A stretch of DNA of 64,000 nt from Colletotrichum lupini (GCF_023278565.1 NC_064672.1:2294001-2358000); one strand, 5' to 3'. Shown: positions 47,313 to 59,002, counted from the stretch's first letter. Translations and numbers: made by a program. Notes: generated from the letters alone by a model not told the origin.

Positions 47313-50300
47313 ATGGCCAAGAAAGCGCGCCAGAGGGTCAGCTATGGTATGTCTGTCGCGTGCATCTTCTGTCCGTGCCGCTTTGCTCTGCTGTTGGTGC
47401 TCGTGTGCCCGCTGCGCTTCCGTCGCATGTTGGCTGAGGCCGGCGACCGCACCCCCGCACGTCCGCCGGGACGAGCACCTGGAGTCTTGACTTTGATCGC
47501 GAGAGTCGGAACTGTCTGCAGCGTTCCCGAGAATGTCAATGGCCTCGCTTGCTAACCACACATGGTCAAACAGTCCTCGAGCTCCCAGCTGGTTCGCAAG
47601 GCGGCGGCCACAGGCTAGGCGTCAATGGCCTCGCCGTCGACAAGGACAATGGCATTCTGTAAGATCCCGCGATCCACGATGCAAACCGTTGCCCTCCTGC
47701 TACCACTTACTACAACTCCTCTTCTCTGCGCCGCTACCCGCTGACACACTGCTGCGCTCGCAAACAGATACTCGGGAGCCCGCGATGGCTACATTTGCGC
47801 ATGGGACCTCAACCTCAACCTCCAGACCGGCGGCAGCGTACCACCCCCAGAGAACAAGACCAAGACCGCCTTCCGCTCCCAGACCCAGGCGCACATGGCA
47901 TGGATCAACGACATTGTCCTCGCTAACAACAACTCCGCCGTCGTCACCGCCTCCAACGACCTGACGGTCAAAGTCTGGCGCCCACACTCCGAGACGAACG
48001 ATATTGCCGCGACCATTGGAGGACACGCCGACTATGTCAAGTGCGTTGCTACACCCCCTGGCGGCTCCGTCAACTGGGTCGCCTCGGGCGGCTTCGATCG
48101 CAAGATATACCTGTGGGACTTGAACGGAGGAGGCAAGACCCTCGAGATCGACACTCAGGGCGACGAGGTTGCGGAGAAGGGCTCCATTTATGCCTTGAGC
48201 GTCGGTCACAGCATCATGGCCAACGGTGGCCCCGAGTCGGTTGTGCGCTTATGGGATCCACGTTCCGGCAAGAGAGTGACCAAGTTCGTCGGCCACACGG
48301 ATAATGTACGCGGCGTTCTGCTCAACGAGGCCGGCGACAAGGTGCTTACGGCCAGTTCCGACCACACGATCAAGCTCTGGAGTGTCACAGCTGGACGCTG
48401 TATGTACACATTCACCATGCACGAAGACAGCGTCTGGTCGCTCTTCTCGGATGACCCTGAGCTGGGCACCTTTTACAGCAGTGACAGGTCTGGTTTCGTC
48501 GTGAAGACGGACGTCCGCGGCAACCTCGAAGACCTTGACGACGGAATCTCTGTCGCGGTCGCCCACGAGTCTCATTCAATCAGCAAGGTTGTGGCGGCAG
48601 GCGATTACATCTGGACGGCAACCAACACTTCGTCGATCAACCGGTGGTCCAATATCGACACAGGCCCCGACTTACAGCTTCCCGAGGCTTTCCAACGCCA
48701 GCGGGCTGCGTCCACAGCTTCGAGAACGAGACAGCCCTCGAGTCCTCCGCCTGCGAACCCCCCAAAGAAGGAAATCTCACCAAGATCCATCTTGCGCATC
48801 TCCAACACGGCAACATTCCCAGTACAAGCCGCTCCTGGCCCAGAATCTCCACCGGCAGTTGGGAATCATGTGCCGCACGGGACCGAGCCTATCAACCAGA
48901 ACCCGGAGGAGACCATTGAGGGCCAGTTCGGTTTGGTCAAGCACAGGCTCTTGAACGACAGGAGGAGAGTTCTGACGCTCGATACGGCCGGTGACGTTCT
49001 CATGTGGGATCTCATCAAGGTATGTTGGCTGCTTGTGTGGCTCGAGGATGAATCACTAACTCTCGTAGTGCAAACCAATCCAAACGTTTGCAAAAAAGCA
49101 CCTAGAAGACGTTGAGATTGAAGTCAACACCACAGAAGCTGTAGCTCCGTGGTGCTCCATCGACATCAGCTCCGGAAGTCTTACTGTAGTTCTGGAACCG
49201 TTCAACTGCTTCGATGCAGAGATGTATGCGGATGACCTGGAGTTGGAGGAGCCAGTAGAGTTCCGAGAGGACCAGAGAAGTAAGAGCTTCGGGAGACTAA
49301 GAATGACCATATGCTAACCGACTCCTAGTCAATCTCGGCAAATGGATCCTTCGCTACCTGTTTGCTGGCTTGATCGATGAGGAAATCAAACGCGATGAAG
49401 CGTACCGTGCCACGCTCAACGAAGCCGTCGAACGGAGACTACAAGCAAGCCGCGCAAACCCTCCCTCGTCAATAGCGATTCCTACCGACAACGCGTGGGA
49501 TGAGAGTTCGGGAATGACACCACGTGCGAATGGCTCTCATTACCCCATGACACCTGGCATGGCTATTGGCCTCGCTACACCGGGGGCTTCTGGCCGCCTT
49601 CACGACGTGCCAGAAGGAGCAGCCACTCCATCTAGTCCCCTTGACAACAAATCATCTCAGTTCAGCCGGCCGTCAACCGAGCGAGAAGACTATTTCACAA
49701 GTGCCATTGGGCCGATCGAAGGCGCTTCGAAGCCTACCGCAGCACCCGCAACGCCTGCCGAGCAAACGGCAGCTCCCGATGCCAAGACCCCAGCAGACGC
49801 AGGCAAAGACAAGGAGAAGGACAAGGAAAAGGACAAGGACAAGGATGCAACCAATGGAAAGTCACCCAGCACAGCGTTCGGCAAGAAGTTCCGCATGGGC
49901 ATGGGCATGTCTTTTGGTAGCAAGAAGAGTGGACGATCGGCGTCGACTACTGCGCCGGAGAAGCCAGCTGTGGTGGACGAGAAGGCTGAAGAATCCGAGG
50001 CATCATCAACCCACGAGAAGGAGGTTGATGACAGTTTCCTGGGCGCCATCCAGAAGATTCGCAATGATTACGACAAGTCATTGACTGAGAATCCCGAGAA
50101 GCTCATTGAGACAAAGGTTACGCCAAGCTTGGCAAACGACACACCAGTGCTCAAACTGCCTCCTGGTACAAAGGTTGTCCTTCAAGAAGAGACGACTGGT
50201 GGAAGTGCCAACATCTATCAGGGTACTGTTGAGACAGTCGGCCAGGGGGCGGATATCATTGAGCAATGCGGCCCCATGTGGTTGGGCGAGGTGCTGCTCC

Positions 50301-50805
50301 AGAATCAGATCCCTATCAAGGAGCCTGTTAAGGTCTCATTCGTCCTTCAGCCATGGCAGAACAGCTTGCCTGACATTGCAACAACGGATGGCAACAATCG
50401 CCTAAACGCCAATAGGATGCTACGCGTTAAGAAGATTTTGGCCTACGTCGCGGAACGCATCGATCCCCAGCCAGAGAACCCAGAACCGGATGCTCTCCTG
50501 CCTCATGAGTACTTGGAGCTGTATTGCAACGAACAGGTAAGTGCCCCATGCATGCGCCCTGCTCGATCTCTGCTAACCTGGCTTAGTTACTACCCATCAC
50601 AATGACCCTTGCAACCCTACGAGCTCACATCTGGAAGGGTGGCAATGACGTTCAGCTTCACTACAAGGCAAATGGGCGCAAGGAAATCAAGGAGATTAAG
50701 GAGGCTCCCAAGGCGGAACCCGAGCCTGCAGCGGTAGCACCGTCAGCAGCGGAATCTGACCCTGCACCATCGACAGGCACCGCAACGCCTCCAACGACAG
50801 GATAG
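47313..50805 (+). CDS. WD40 protein, WDR48/Bun107-like deubiquitinase activator
   Basis: Six-exon model, join(47313..47346, 47574..47658, 47768..49019, 49069..49279, 49329..50536, 50587..50805), 1002 aa; every junction is GT..AG and keeps frame. The N-terminal propeller begins in exon 2 and carries WD units ending in [42 protein letters not shown] and VLMWDL. The C-terminal half contains the family domain (DUF3337/SUMO-like region), from [16 protein letters not shown] to LHYKANGR. Human WDR48 (UAF1) and fission yeast Bun107 bind and activate USP1/USP12/Ubp9-type deubiquitinases; the same role is expected here, though no partner gene is in the window. The middle is Ser/Pro/Thr-rich with a [14 protein letters not shown] tract at about 49805-49848. 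The first exon encodes only 11 residues, so the start rests on the splice model and on the basic [11 protein letters not shown] start usual for the family. Confidence 0.93.
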
Positions 50806-51422
50806 TCTCTGTCTCGAGTGGTAGGGTGGTGGCAAGGGAGACCACATTTCCAAGTGAGCTTGCAAAAGATGCAGCTGCCGCAAAGCTTCAAAACCATGAG
50901 TGTGGTAAAGAAAGCCGACCAAGAGCAGTACATGCAACGTGCGCCATCTGAACTCACTCCGCCACGATCATGGGGGACATCTACGGCTGCCTCGGCTTCG
51001 CGATAGTCTCGAGTGGTGGACAGGGTGCGGCCGACCAGGGAGTGCCACTGGCATAGAGATGGCACATGGACCACAAAGTACAAGTGGGCATTTTCGTCAC
51101 GAGAGTTGCATGTTGCTGTACGACGTGAGTCAAATGGCCATGGCCTGTGATGTCTAGTCAGTACGGGTATAATGGCGTTTTTCAGTAATGTACATAGCGG
51201 AAAAGTTGTCAAGTCGCAGGCAGCCCTTCTGGCTGCGTGCTCGAAGCGTATGTTTATACAGCAGGAGGGCAAGTTGAGGGCCCTCAAATACAGAAATTCT
51301 TTTTCCCTTTTCACATGGCCGGTTTCGCCGTCTACCCAGCGCATTACACGTCACGCGCCTCTATGCTTGTTTGCGCACAACCACGTCCCATCGCACACCC
51401 AGAAACTCTTGGAAAGATAGTA
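50806..51422. other. Intergenic, convergent 3' ends
   Basis: About 620 bp between the stop codons of the WD40 gene and the leftward carrier gene. Only short frames are present and no element was recognised. Confidence 0.5.
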
Positions 51423-52385
51423 TTATATGACGGCGCCAGTCAAGGTGTTTGACGCAAACTGATAACTGCCGAGGAAGATGGACCCCCCAATGCTGATCCA
51501 CATGACCCTCGGCCCGATACCCGCAAAGAAGGGCCGGATCCCGTGCTCCTTGTAAATCGTCCTCAGGATATCGCCAATCTTTTCCTTCTGCTGGCTCAGC
51601 ATCACCCTCGTCTTGAGCACGTCGAGCGGGGTCGTGATCCCGGCCGCCGCGGCGCCGGCCACGCTGCCGTACAGCGCGCTCTCGACGGCGCTGACCTCGT
51701 ACTGCGTTTGTCGGCGGGTGTTGGCCCCCGTGGCCGGGTCGATGTCGAGCTTGTAGTTCTTGGCCTGTTTGCGCTCGCGGCCCCAGCGCTTGAGGCGTTC
51801 CCAGAGGGGGAACTGGATTATGGTGAAGGGTACCTCGCGGAGGACGGTGATGGACCAGCCGCGGTAGAGCTCGCGCCAGACGGCGGAGAGGCCGTTGCGT
51901 CCGGTCGGGGAGGAGTATTGGGAGAGGATGGAGCGGAAGGCGAGGAGGGAGGAGCCGCCGTGCTGGCCTGCTTGGGCGCGCTGTTTTACGACTTCGGTGG
52001 GGACGCGGATCGCGCAGGCGGCGATTTCGCCTAGGGAGGCGGCGAGCATGTGGGTTGCCGGGTCGATCCAGGCTGGTTTGGTCGCCGACGCTTCCCCTGT
52101 TGGCGATGATGATCCTGAGAGCGCGAGGAGGCGGGAGTGTATGAAGGATTTGGAACCCTCGTAGGTGCAGAAGAAGAAGGCGGCGCCGGGGGCGGAGCCG
52201 ACGACGGCGGAGCCGATGCCGCGGTAGATTCCGGTGAAGCCGCCGGAGGGGAAGAAGCCGGCCGAGGACTGGAGGCGGGTTTTGAGGGTGTCGAGGGGGA
52301 AGAGGGTTAGGTCTACTGTTGTGCCTGCTATTCCGCCTGCTAGGAGGGATGTTGTGAAGGAGGGGGGTTGGTTTGTGGTGGACAT
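51423..52385 (-). CDS. Mitochondrial S-adenosylmethionine carrier
   Basis: Single-exon gene for a 320-aa SLC25-family carrier, most like yeast Sam5/Pet8 and human SLC25A26, which import S-adenosylmethionine into the matrix for methylation, biotin and lipoate synthesis. Three tandem carrier repeats are visible, each with the PxxxxKxR signature: PLDTLKTRLQ (about residue 31), PTEVVKQRAQ (about 128) and PLDVLKTRVM (about 256). Six hydrophobic helices are implied, including SLLAGGIAGTTVDLTLF and ALYGSVAGAAAAGITT. FTGIYRGIGSAVVGSAPGAA and the GEIAACAIRVPTEVVKQR region fit the SAM-carrier subgroup. The length is a little above the usual 270-290 because of insertions after helices 2 and 4. The substrate assignment is from family resemblance only. 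It shares a divergent promoter with the PP-loop gene. Confidence 0.9.
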   Translation of the reverse strand: MSTTNQPPSFTTSLLAGGIAGTTVDLTLFPLDTLKTRLQSSAGFFPSGGFTGIYRGIGSAVVGSAPGAAFFFCTYEGSKSFIHSRLLALSGSSSPTGEASATKPAWIDPATHMLAASLGEIAACAIRVPTEVVKQRAQAGQHGGSSLLAFRSILSQYSSPTGRNGLSAVWRELYRGWSITVLREVPFTIIQFPLWERLKRWGRERKQAKNYKLDIDPATGANTRRQTQYEVSAVESALYGSVAGAAAAGITTPLDVLKTRVMLSQQKEKIGDILRTIYKEHGIRPFFAGIGPRVMWISIGGSIFLGSYQFASNTLTGAVI

Positions 52386-53164
52386 GGTTGCGGTTTTGGT
52401 GGGTTGTGGGAGGTGGTTTATGTGAGGAAGTAGATCCGTAGAGATTCTTGCTTCTTGTCGTCTCTGTTAATGCCTTCGATAGGGTGCGGCTCGGGCGGTG
52501 GTGGTGGCAGCTTCGTGGAGGTCGAGATGTTCGTGTCGCGTGCTCGGGATTGCGCCGGGGATCAAGAGGTCGACGGATGTAAACCGAGGGCAACCGGATG
52601 AAAGTCAATTGACTTGGGTATGCAAAAGAATGTAAGGCCGAGAGGGAGGAGGGCCGAATGCTATGACGACGGAGAGTACATCTACATCAATTGAGAGGGA
52701 CAGAACACTTGGAGTGAATGGCGGAGAAGATGAGATTGGTATCGTGAGGTATTAGATATCGGAGCTCAATCGGTCCCTGTACGTAACGCGACAAAAAAAA
52801 AAGGGCAGGGGTCTTTGCGCTAGAGCTCCGACTCTCCGAGGTCTGCAATGCTCTCGCCGCTCGGTGAGGTGGGTTATCAGCGAGCGCGGGGCCCGGGGGA
52901 GCTCCTTACCTTATCCTTATCGCTGCTCCCTGACACAACCAGCTTGGGAAATCTTTCCTCCGAAGAGCCCGAGCTCACATGTTCCGGTACATAGTGGGGG
53001 ACTTGCTCGGGTGAAAGCTCCATTTCTCTTATCCCATCGTCACGTTGGAGACTGTCAACCGTTGATTCGTCAATTGCAACATCCTGGAAACCGAAACCCA
53101 CGATAGCTTCATCGGACTCGAAACACAGCACAGAACAAAACCACAACAGCATAGAGGCGATGGA
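52386..53164. promoter_or_regulatory. Divergent promoter region
   Basis: About 780 bp between the start codons of the SAM carrier (leftward) and the PP-loop gene (rightward). An A-run lies at about 52792-52802. No specific factor site was recognised. Confidence 0.5.
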
Positions 53165-55768
53165 ATGGCCCTCACCAACCCCCCGATCGCGACCGCAGCG
53201 GCGACCGCAACAGCAGCGGCGGCGGCGGCAGCCCACCACCTCATCCTCCACCCGGTCCCGAAACCCATAACCTTTCTCGAGTTCTTCGACGCCCTCCGCG
53301 CCGCCACCCCGCCGCGCTTCCCCCACGCCCGCACCGCCCAGCCGCGCCGCATCGGCCTCGCCGTGTCAGGCGGCGTCGACTCCATGGCCCTCGCCTACCT
53401 CTTCAACCAGCTGCGCGAGATCAACCCCCTCATGCGCGTCGTCGATAACCCGCTGGCAAAAATATCAGCCTACGTCATTGACCATGGCCTGCGCGAGGGG
53501 TCCCGCGAGGAGGCTCTGGCCGTCGTGAAGGAGTTGCGGAATTTCAAGCATATCCGGCCGCAGTGGGACACGGTGAATTGGAAGGCTGAGGGTGTCACGG
53601 GCGATCCAAATCTGTTGCCTAACGTCGAGAGCCTCGCGAGGAGGGTGCGGTACAGGCGGTTGGGCACGCTGTGTCTTGCGATGCACGTTGAGAGTATCTT
53701 TCTTGCGCATCATCAGGACGATCAGTACGAGACCGTGCTGATGAGGCTCCTCGCCGGCCACGGCAGCCGCGGGCTAAGAGGGATGCTCAAGGCCGGGAAT
53801 ATACCAGAGTGCTACGATATGCACGGCGTCTACGAGAGCGGACACGTCGACGACCAGATGATGCGCATGCCGCAGATAAGCTTCCGCCCGCCGAAACGGC
53901 ATTGGAGGCACATGCGGCGACAGCTCGTCTCGGAGCTGGATCTGGAGTTATACGGCGCCGAGCTGAGGGCGGGTCTACAGACGGGGTGGCATGAGGGCCC
54001 TTATGTCGGCGGTGAAGACGACAGCTCTGGGAGCGACTGGCTCTTCTCCGCTGCGAGTTCAGCGTCCGCGAAAGCGAGGGCGGCGGCGGCGGCGCGGAAC
54101 ATGACGAGGATACGCACCGAGGATGCCGGGGTGATGATCTATCGCCCGCTGCTCGAGTTCAGCAAGGACCGGCTGATTGCGACGTGCGAGGCGAATAACG
54201 TGCGCTGGTTCGAGGACGCTACCAATAAAGACGTGACGCTGACGACGAGGAACGCGGTGCGGCACATGGTGCGGAATCACCGTCTGCCCGTGGCGCTGCG
54301 CAAGGAGAACGTGCTGAGGATGTCGGCGCGGTGTGGGGCGAAGCTGAGGGGTCTGGAGCAGGAGGCTGAGCGATGGATCAAGAGGCAGGCAGTGGCAGAG
54401 TTTGAGCCGAATGTCGGAACGCTTGTCGTTCGGCTTCCTGAGCTAGGTGTCTTGGGACCCGGTCCCGGACGCGGGCGCGAGAGGGGCAGGAAGTCGGCGA
54501 ACGACGGCGTAAGGAGGGAGCTCCGGCTCGCGCATCGGAGGGCCGTCGCGGGGTACATCGTAAAGAGACTCGTCGCCTTCGTCTCGCCCGACCGGACCCC
54601 GCCTCAGCACGCGTCCCTCCAAAACATCGTCGCCAAACTCTTTCCCACCCTTGTGGAAGGTTCTCTCACAATTTCAACACCTCCATCGGTACCAAGAGCC
54701 TTCAACCAAGCCTCCATCCTCTTCCTCCCCCTCGCCCCCTCGAAATGGTACCTCGTCCGCGAACCCTACCCCTCCTTGCAACCGCTCCCGCAAACGACAT
54801 TCACGACGACCTCCAACATCAGCGACAAGCACCGTCACCCGACCTTCCCGCCCACGCAGTGGGAGTCCCCCGAGGACGCAGAGTACATGTCGCGAGAGCG
54901 GCTCGCCGCGCTGGACCGCCTGCCGCTCCCGCAGCCGCGGTTCCGCGAGACGAGGAGGTGGTACGCCTGGCGGCGCTTCAAGCTCTGGGATGGGCGGTTT
55001 TGGATCCGGGTGAGGGGGCGGGTCAAGGCATATTTCCGGATCGCGCCGTTTGCGCCCATTCACGGCAAGGCTTTTCGGGAGGGTCTTGGGGGTGGTGCGG
55101 ATGAGACTGCTGCTGCTGCTGCTGCTGCTGACGGCGTAGAAGAGGGGGAGAAGCTGGAGAGCAAAGAAGACGAGGAGGGAGTGATTCGCGCCGCGCCTGG
55201 ACTCGGCATCACGGGCGGTCGTGGCAGTAGCACCGGCGCCACTGTGAGCGCTGCCGACCGCAGGGCAGAGTTCGAGGGCATACTGAAGCGGTTCGCGCCG
55301 GGTAAAGTGCGGTATACGCTCCCCGCGCTGTACGCCGTCAACCGCGACGAGAAGACGGGCGAGGAGGTGCTGAGGATGCTTGCCCTACCGACGTTGGGCG
55401 TTGGATTACCTGGCCTCGAGAGGTGGGTTCAGTACGAGGTGCGGTACCGCAAGGTCGATATGGGCTTGTCTGAGCGCGAGACGATGGGTGGTGGGGGTCG
55501 TATACGACAGGGACGGAGCGGTGGCGGGAGTAGTAGCGGCAGTGGGAGTGGCAGTGGAAGTGGTGGTAGAAGCCAGAGCAGCAGCGGCGCCTCCATTGGC
55601 GGCGCTGTGTTAAGGAGGCATGTTTTGGCGGATAGCACGGCGGAGGAGAGAGTTTGGAAGCGGATTAGCGGAATGAGAAGGAAGAAGAGGATGACAACGG
55701 CGGCGATGCGGAAGAAGCAGGCTGAGGACAAGGAGACGAGAGCGAGTGTTGGTTTGAGGTCTGCTTGA
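53165..55768 (+). CDS. PP-loop ATPase, tRNA(Ile)-lysidine synthase-like (TilS family)
   Basis: Single-exon gene, 867 aa. The N-terminus (residues 1-30) is Ala/Thr-rich with almost no acidic residues and could be a mitochondrial presequence. The ATP-pyrophosphatase signature SGGVDSMAL is at residues 68-76, followed by the family motifs VIDHGLREGS (about 101-110) and FLAHHQDDQYETVLMRLLAG (about 179), then GLRGM, YRPLLEFSKDRL and a DATNKDVTLTTRNAVRH stretch, which is the TilS substrate/tRNA region. Bacterial TilS attaches lysine to C34 of tRNA-Ile(CAU). Fungal homologues exist but their substrate is uncertain, so the reaction is only inferred. The protein is about twice the bacterial length, with Ala-rich, Gly/Ser-rich (GSGSGSGSGG) and basic C-terminal extensions. 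The coding sequence is very GC-rich. An ATG five bases upstream is out of frame. Confidence 0.88.
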   Translation: MALTNPPIATAAATATAAAAAAAHHLILHPVPKPITFLEFFDALRAATPPRFPHARTAQPRRIGLAVSGGVDSMALAYLFNQLREINPLMRVVDNPLAKISAYVIDHGLREGSREEALAVVKELRNFKHIRPQWDTVNWKAEGVTGDPNLLPNVESLARRVRYRRLGTLCLAMHVESIFLAHHQDDQYETVLMRLLAGHGSRGLRGMLKAGNIPECYDMHGVYESGHVDDQMMRMPQISFRPPKRHWRHMRRQLVSELDLELYGAELRAGLQTGWHEGPYVGGEDDSSGSDWLFSAASSASAKARAAAAARNMTRIRTEDAGVMIYRPLLEFSKDRLIATCEANNVRWFEDATNKDVTLTTRNAVRHMVRNHRLPVALRKENVLRMSARCGAKLRGLEQEAERWIKRQAVAEFEPNVGTLVVRLPELGVLGPGPGRGRERGRKSANDGVRRELRLAHRRAVAGYIVKRLVAFVSPDRTPPQHASLQNIVAKLFPTLVEGSLTISTPPSVPRAFNQASILFLPLAPSKWYLVREPYPSLQPLPQTTFTTTSNISDKHRHPTFPPTQWESPEDAEYMSRERLAALDRLPLPQPRFRETRRWYAWRRFKLWDGRFWIRVRGRVKAYFRIAPFAPIHGKAFREGLGGGADETAAAAAAADGVEEGEKLESKEDEEGVIRAAPGLGITGGRGSSTGATVSAADRRAEFEGILKRFAPGKVRYTLPALYAVNRDEKTGEEVLRMLALPTLGVGLPGLERWVQYEVRYRKVDMGLSERETMGGGGRIRQGRSGGGSSSGSGSGSGSGGRSQSSSGASIGGAVLRRHVLADSTAEERVWKRISGMRRKKRMTTAAMRKKQAEDKETRASVGLRSA

Positions 55769-56238
55769 CGAGCTTGAGATACCCCCCTTATTTACTTACA
55801 TTTACCTACAGTCACCTATGAAGTCGTGATGTATGAGGAAGGATGAAACCCAGTCACTGTGAGAGCGAAGATGGATGAAGAGTGTCAGTGAAGTTTGATT
55901 GCTCTCATTTATATTTCAAGTATGAGAAAGGAAATAAAATGCTCGAGGTTTGTTGATTTCGCCTCGTCGGTATTGGCCAAGAATATTGCTCAGTTCACCT
56001 TTGCTGAGCTTCCTCATCCATGAAAACGCCGTTGAAATCCATTCCATCCATCCATCCATCGTAACGACAGGTATTAAGGTATATATGCCCTTTTCCTTCC
56101 CTCTCTTTTTGCTCTTATAGCATAGCAAGACCACGCAGACTTGCGTAATCGTTTCGTCCACGTATTTCCCGCATACATGGTGACGACATCTATCCCAACC
56201 CCCTTTCTGTACCTCGGAAGAAACAAGCCTGTTTTGGC
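55769..56238. other. Intergenic, convergent 3' ends
   Basis: About 470 bp between two convergent stop codons. A CCAT tetranucleotide run lies near 56043-56059. A minus-strand frame at 55916-56344 overlaps the next gene's end in another frame and is not convincing. Confidence 0.5.
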
Positions 56239-59002
56239 TTACTTCTCCTCCCCGATGATGAGAACCTCGTCGCCAGACACACTCCCCAACGAAACCTGAC
56301 AGTTCCACGCCTGGCCCTTGTGAGCGTGCACGGCCTTGGGCCACTTTGTCCGGCTGTCAATCTTTACGTCTTTACCAAGAATGTTGATCTTGCCGCTGAT
56401 GCTCTCGGCCTCGACGGTGCCTTCCCAGGAGGCAGGGTACTTGAGCTCCATGCTTCCGCTGACGGAGCCGTGCGAGGACTTGAGGTGGCGCATGGGGGGT
56501 TGATCCTTGATCGAGACGGCGCGCTCCTGCTCAGAAGATGCCGTGATGGCATCGCCCAACGGGTGACGACGAACCTCGCGCCAGGCGTCGTCCAAGTGTC
56601 GACCGCCAGGCAACGGGATGCGCTTCCACGGTCCGGCGCCGATGGGCGTGAACGGCACGCCCGGCATGCGCGGGATCTTGTCGGGGATGGGGAGCGGGTT
56701 CGTCGGGATATCGACGGGTTCATCCGGGTTCGCGCGGGGCTTCTCGCCTTCGTACGCGCCCTCGGTGCCGAGGATCTCGACCCAGATGGGCTCGAGGATC
56801 TTCACGGCCGTGTTGCCGGATTTCGTCTTCGTGTGCAGCTCGGGCTCCGCGACGGCCTGGAGGAGGCTCACGTTGTAGACGGGGAGGAACTCGGCGGCGA
56901 TGTCGCCGCTGATGCTCTCGGCGACGGCGGCGGACGAGAAGGCGACCCAGGCCTTGATGGAGCCGGATTTGGTGTCGATGGAGGTGATGTAGTCGCGCGG
57001 CGGGACGACGGTGTCGGGTTTGCTGCTCTCCGCGGCGGCGGCGAGGGGTTCTTTTACGGTGATGTCGCCCGAGATGGTGGCGACTTCGAGGACGGCCGGG
57101 CGGGGGCGGGAGTCGAGGACTTGTTGGGGCGAGACGTTTGCGATGATGTCGCCCGATTCGGAGTTGATTTTCAGGGAGTCGTAGAGGGGCCAGGAGCCGA
57201 TGATGTCGCCCGAGATGGTCTTGACGAGGATGTCGCGGGAGTTGAGGTGGTATGTGGAGGGGACCTCGACGGGGGAGTGGACGTCGCCGGACATTGTGCC
57301 GATCTCGAGGCCGTCTGCGAGGTTGACGGAGAGGTCGTCGACGACGTGGACGTCGAGGTTCATGGCCATGAGGAGGACGTGGCGGAGGGAGGCGCCCTCG
57401 GGGACCCAGACGGTCGCGCGGACGGTCATGCAGGGCCGACGGGACTGGGTCCATTCGATGCGCTGCGGGGTGCGGATGATGAGCTGCTGCTCCGTGTTCC
57501 ACTCGACGGAGACGTCTAGGGCCGGGTCGTTGGAGACGACCTCGAGCTCGATCGAGGGACCGGGGCGGCCGGCCTGCTGGCGGCGGATCACAAAGTCGCC
57601 CGAGACCTGGGGCTGGTAGCCGCGGGAGGGGGAGTTGTTCTCGACGGCCTGGAGAACGCTGATGTCCTTGTCGGCGGCGAAGGTGAGGTCGAAGAACTTG
57701 GGCTCGAAGCGGTGCTCGGTTTGGAGGCATGTGCTCGATGGACGCCAAGGGACGGCTTCGCCAGGCTCGGCGGGTTTGGAGGGGTCACTTGGCACGGGAG
57801 ATCCGTCTTTGATGGGCAGTCCAGTGACGGGGTCATATTGCTGGGGAGGCTCCTTGGCAGGAGACTTTTCAGATGGCTACGGGTCGTTAGTTAGCTTCAT
57901 GTCAAGGTAGTAGTAGGTGCAGATGTAGATGGGAGTTGCGACGCACCGCATTGATCACAGTCGAGGCCAACATGCTAAGGAATCCCGTCAAGGTGAAGAA
58001 GACCAAGGCGGCAAGCAGCACCATTTTCAGCGTCCGCCTCGAGGCCCAAGGGAACTTCTTAAGAGCTCTGTCCTTCCACGATGGCGGAGGTCTAGGGTCA
58101 TGGTCGTCGTCATTGTCATCATAGGGCACGTCGCCCATGCTCTCGGGGTCGCGGCCAAGCAGGCGCCTCTCTTCTTCAGGTGCGCCCATGTTGATGTTGT
58201 TGTTGTTGGCCGTCCTCGAGATGGTGTTGAAGGTCTGATAGTTTCTAAACTCTGTGGGTGATGACGAGAGCGGGGACGTGGGCGATGGCGTGTAGGCGGG
58301 TGGTGCCTCGCTAGGGATGCGAAACAAAGAGGCCGGGTTGTTGGAGGAGTATCTCGAGTGAGTCTGGGGCGTGCGCAGTGGAGCGTCTGTGGAGGGCGAG
58401 TAAGGCGTATAAGACGATGAGCTCTGGGCGGCGTGGGAATGTGAGTGAGAGTGGGAATGGGAGTGGACGTTGGAGGTGTAGGTTGTATGTGATGGCGTCG
58501 CCTCGCTGTCTGCGGCGGTAGAAGAGGCCCCGTCGTCATAAAAATCGTCGATGGCCGAGACGGATGACGAGGTCCTCCTATGTGTTGAGGAGTAGTGACG
58601 TGATTGTGCTTCTACGTTGTCGTCGTCGTTGTTGGGGTGGTGTTGATGGAAGGATGTGTTCAACCTTGTCTCTTCCTTGGCTTCGCGGTCCTTCTTTGAC
58701 GACGAGGAGCCTTGCTCTTGTTGCTCTCGCTGCAGCAGCGAAGGGTCTTGGACGAGAACGTTGGGCACATGCGGCACGGCGGCGGACGTGGGGAACGTCG
58801 TCGCGTCAGTGACGTTGTCCTCGCTGTTGTGGAAATGAGTCTCTTGCTGCTGCGGAGGGTATATTCCCCCGGCTGACAATGAAGTGCTGCTTTGGAAGTA
58901 GCCGTCTGTGGGCGAGAGGTGGGCGTCGAGGCTGTCGTCCGGGACTTCGTCAAAGTCGGAGTCGTCGGCGGAGTACAAGTTGTCGGAATACGGGGCCGGC
59001 AT
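56239..59002 (-). CDS. Single-pass membrane protein with DUF4097-like SGD-repeat domain
   Basis: Two-exon model, complement(join(56239..57876, 57947..59002)), 897 aa; the 70-bp intron has a GTGCGT donor, a CTAACTAAC branch site and a CGTAG acceptor and joins phase 0. Residues 1 to about 320 are low complexity (Ser/Asp/Gln/His, including SHSHSHSHSHSH). A single transmembrane helix lies at about 326-346 (MVLLAALVFFTLTGFLSMLA). There is no signal peptide, and a basic WKDRALKKFPWASRRTLK stretch comes just before the helix, so a type II orientation (N-terminus in the cytosol, C-terminus in the lumen or outside) is likely. The C-terminal 520 residues contain about eleven repeats built on SGD/SGS (MSGDVHSP, ISGDIIGSW, ESGDIIANV, ISGDITVKE and others), spaced as in DUF4097/adhesin-like beta-solenoids. 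Fungal hypothetical proteins of this shape are known; the function is not. The intron follows the helix closely. Confidence 0.87.

Noticed and set aside
51361..52608. 415-codon minus-strand frame overlapping the SAM carrier
   Set aside because: Pro/Arg/His-rich frame shift of the carrier coding sequence; the carrier frame carries all three family signatures.
56320..57519. 399-codon plus-strand frame opposite the SGD-repeat gene
   Set aside because: Asp/Gly/Val-rich complement of the SGD repeats; no start context or family match.
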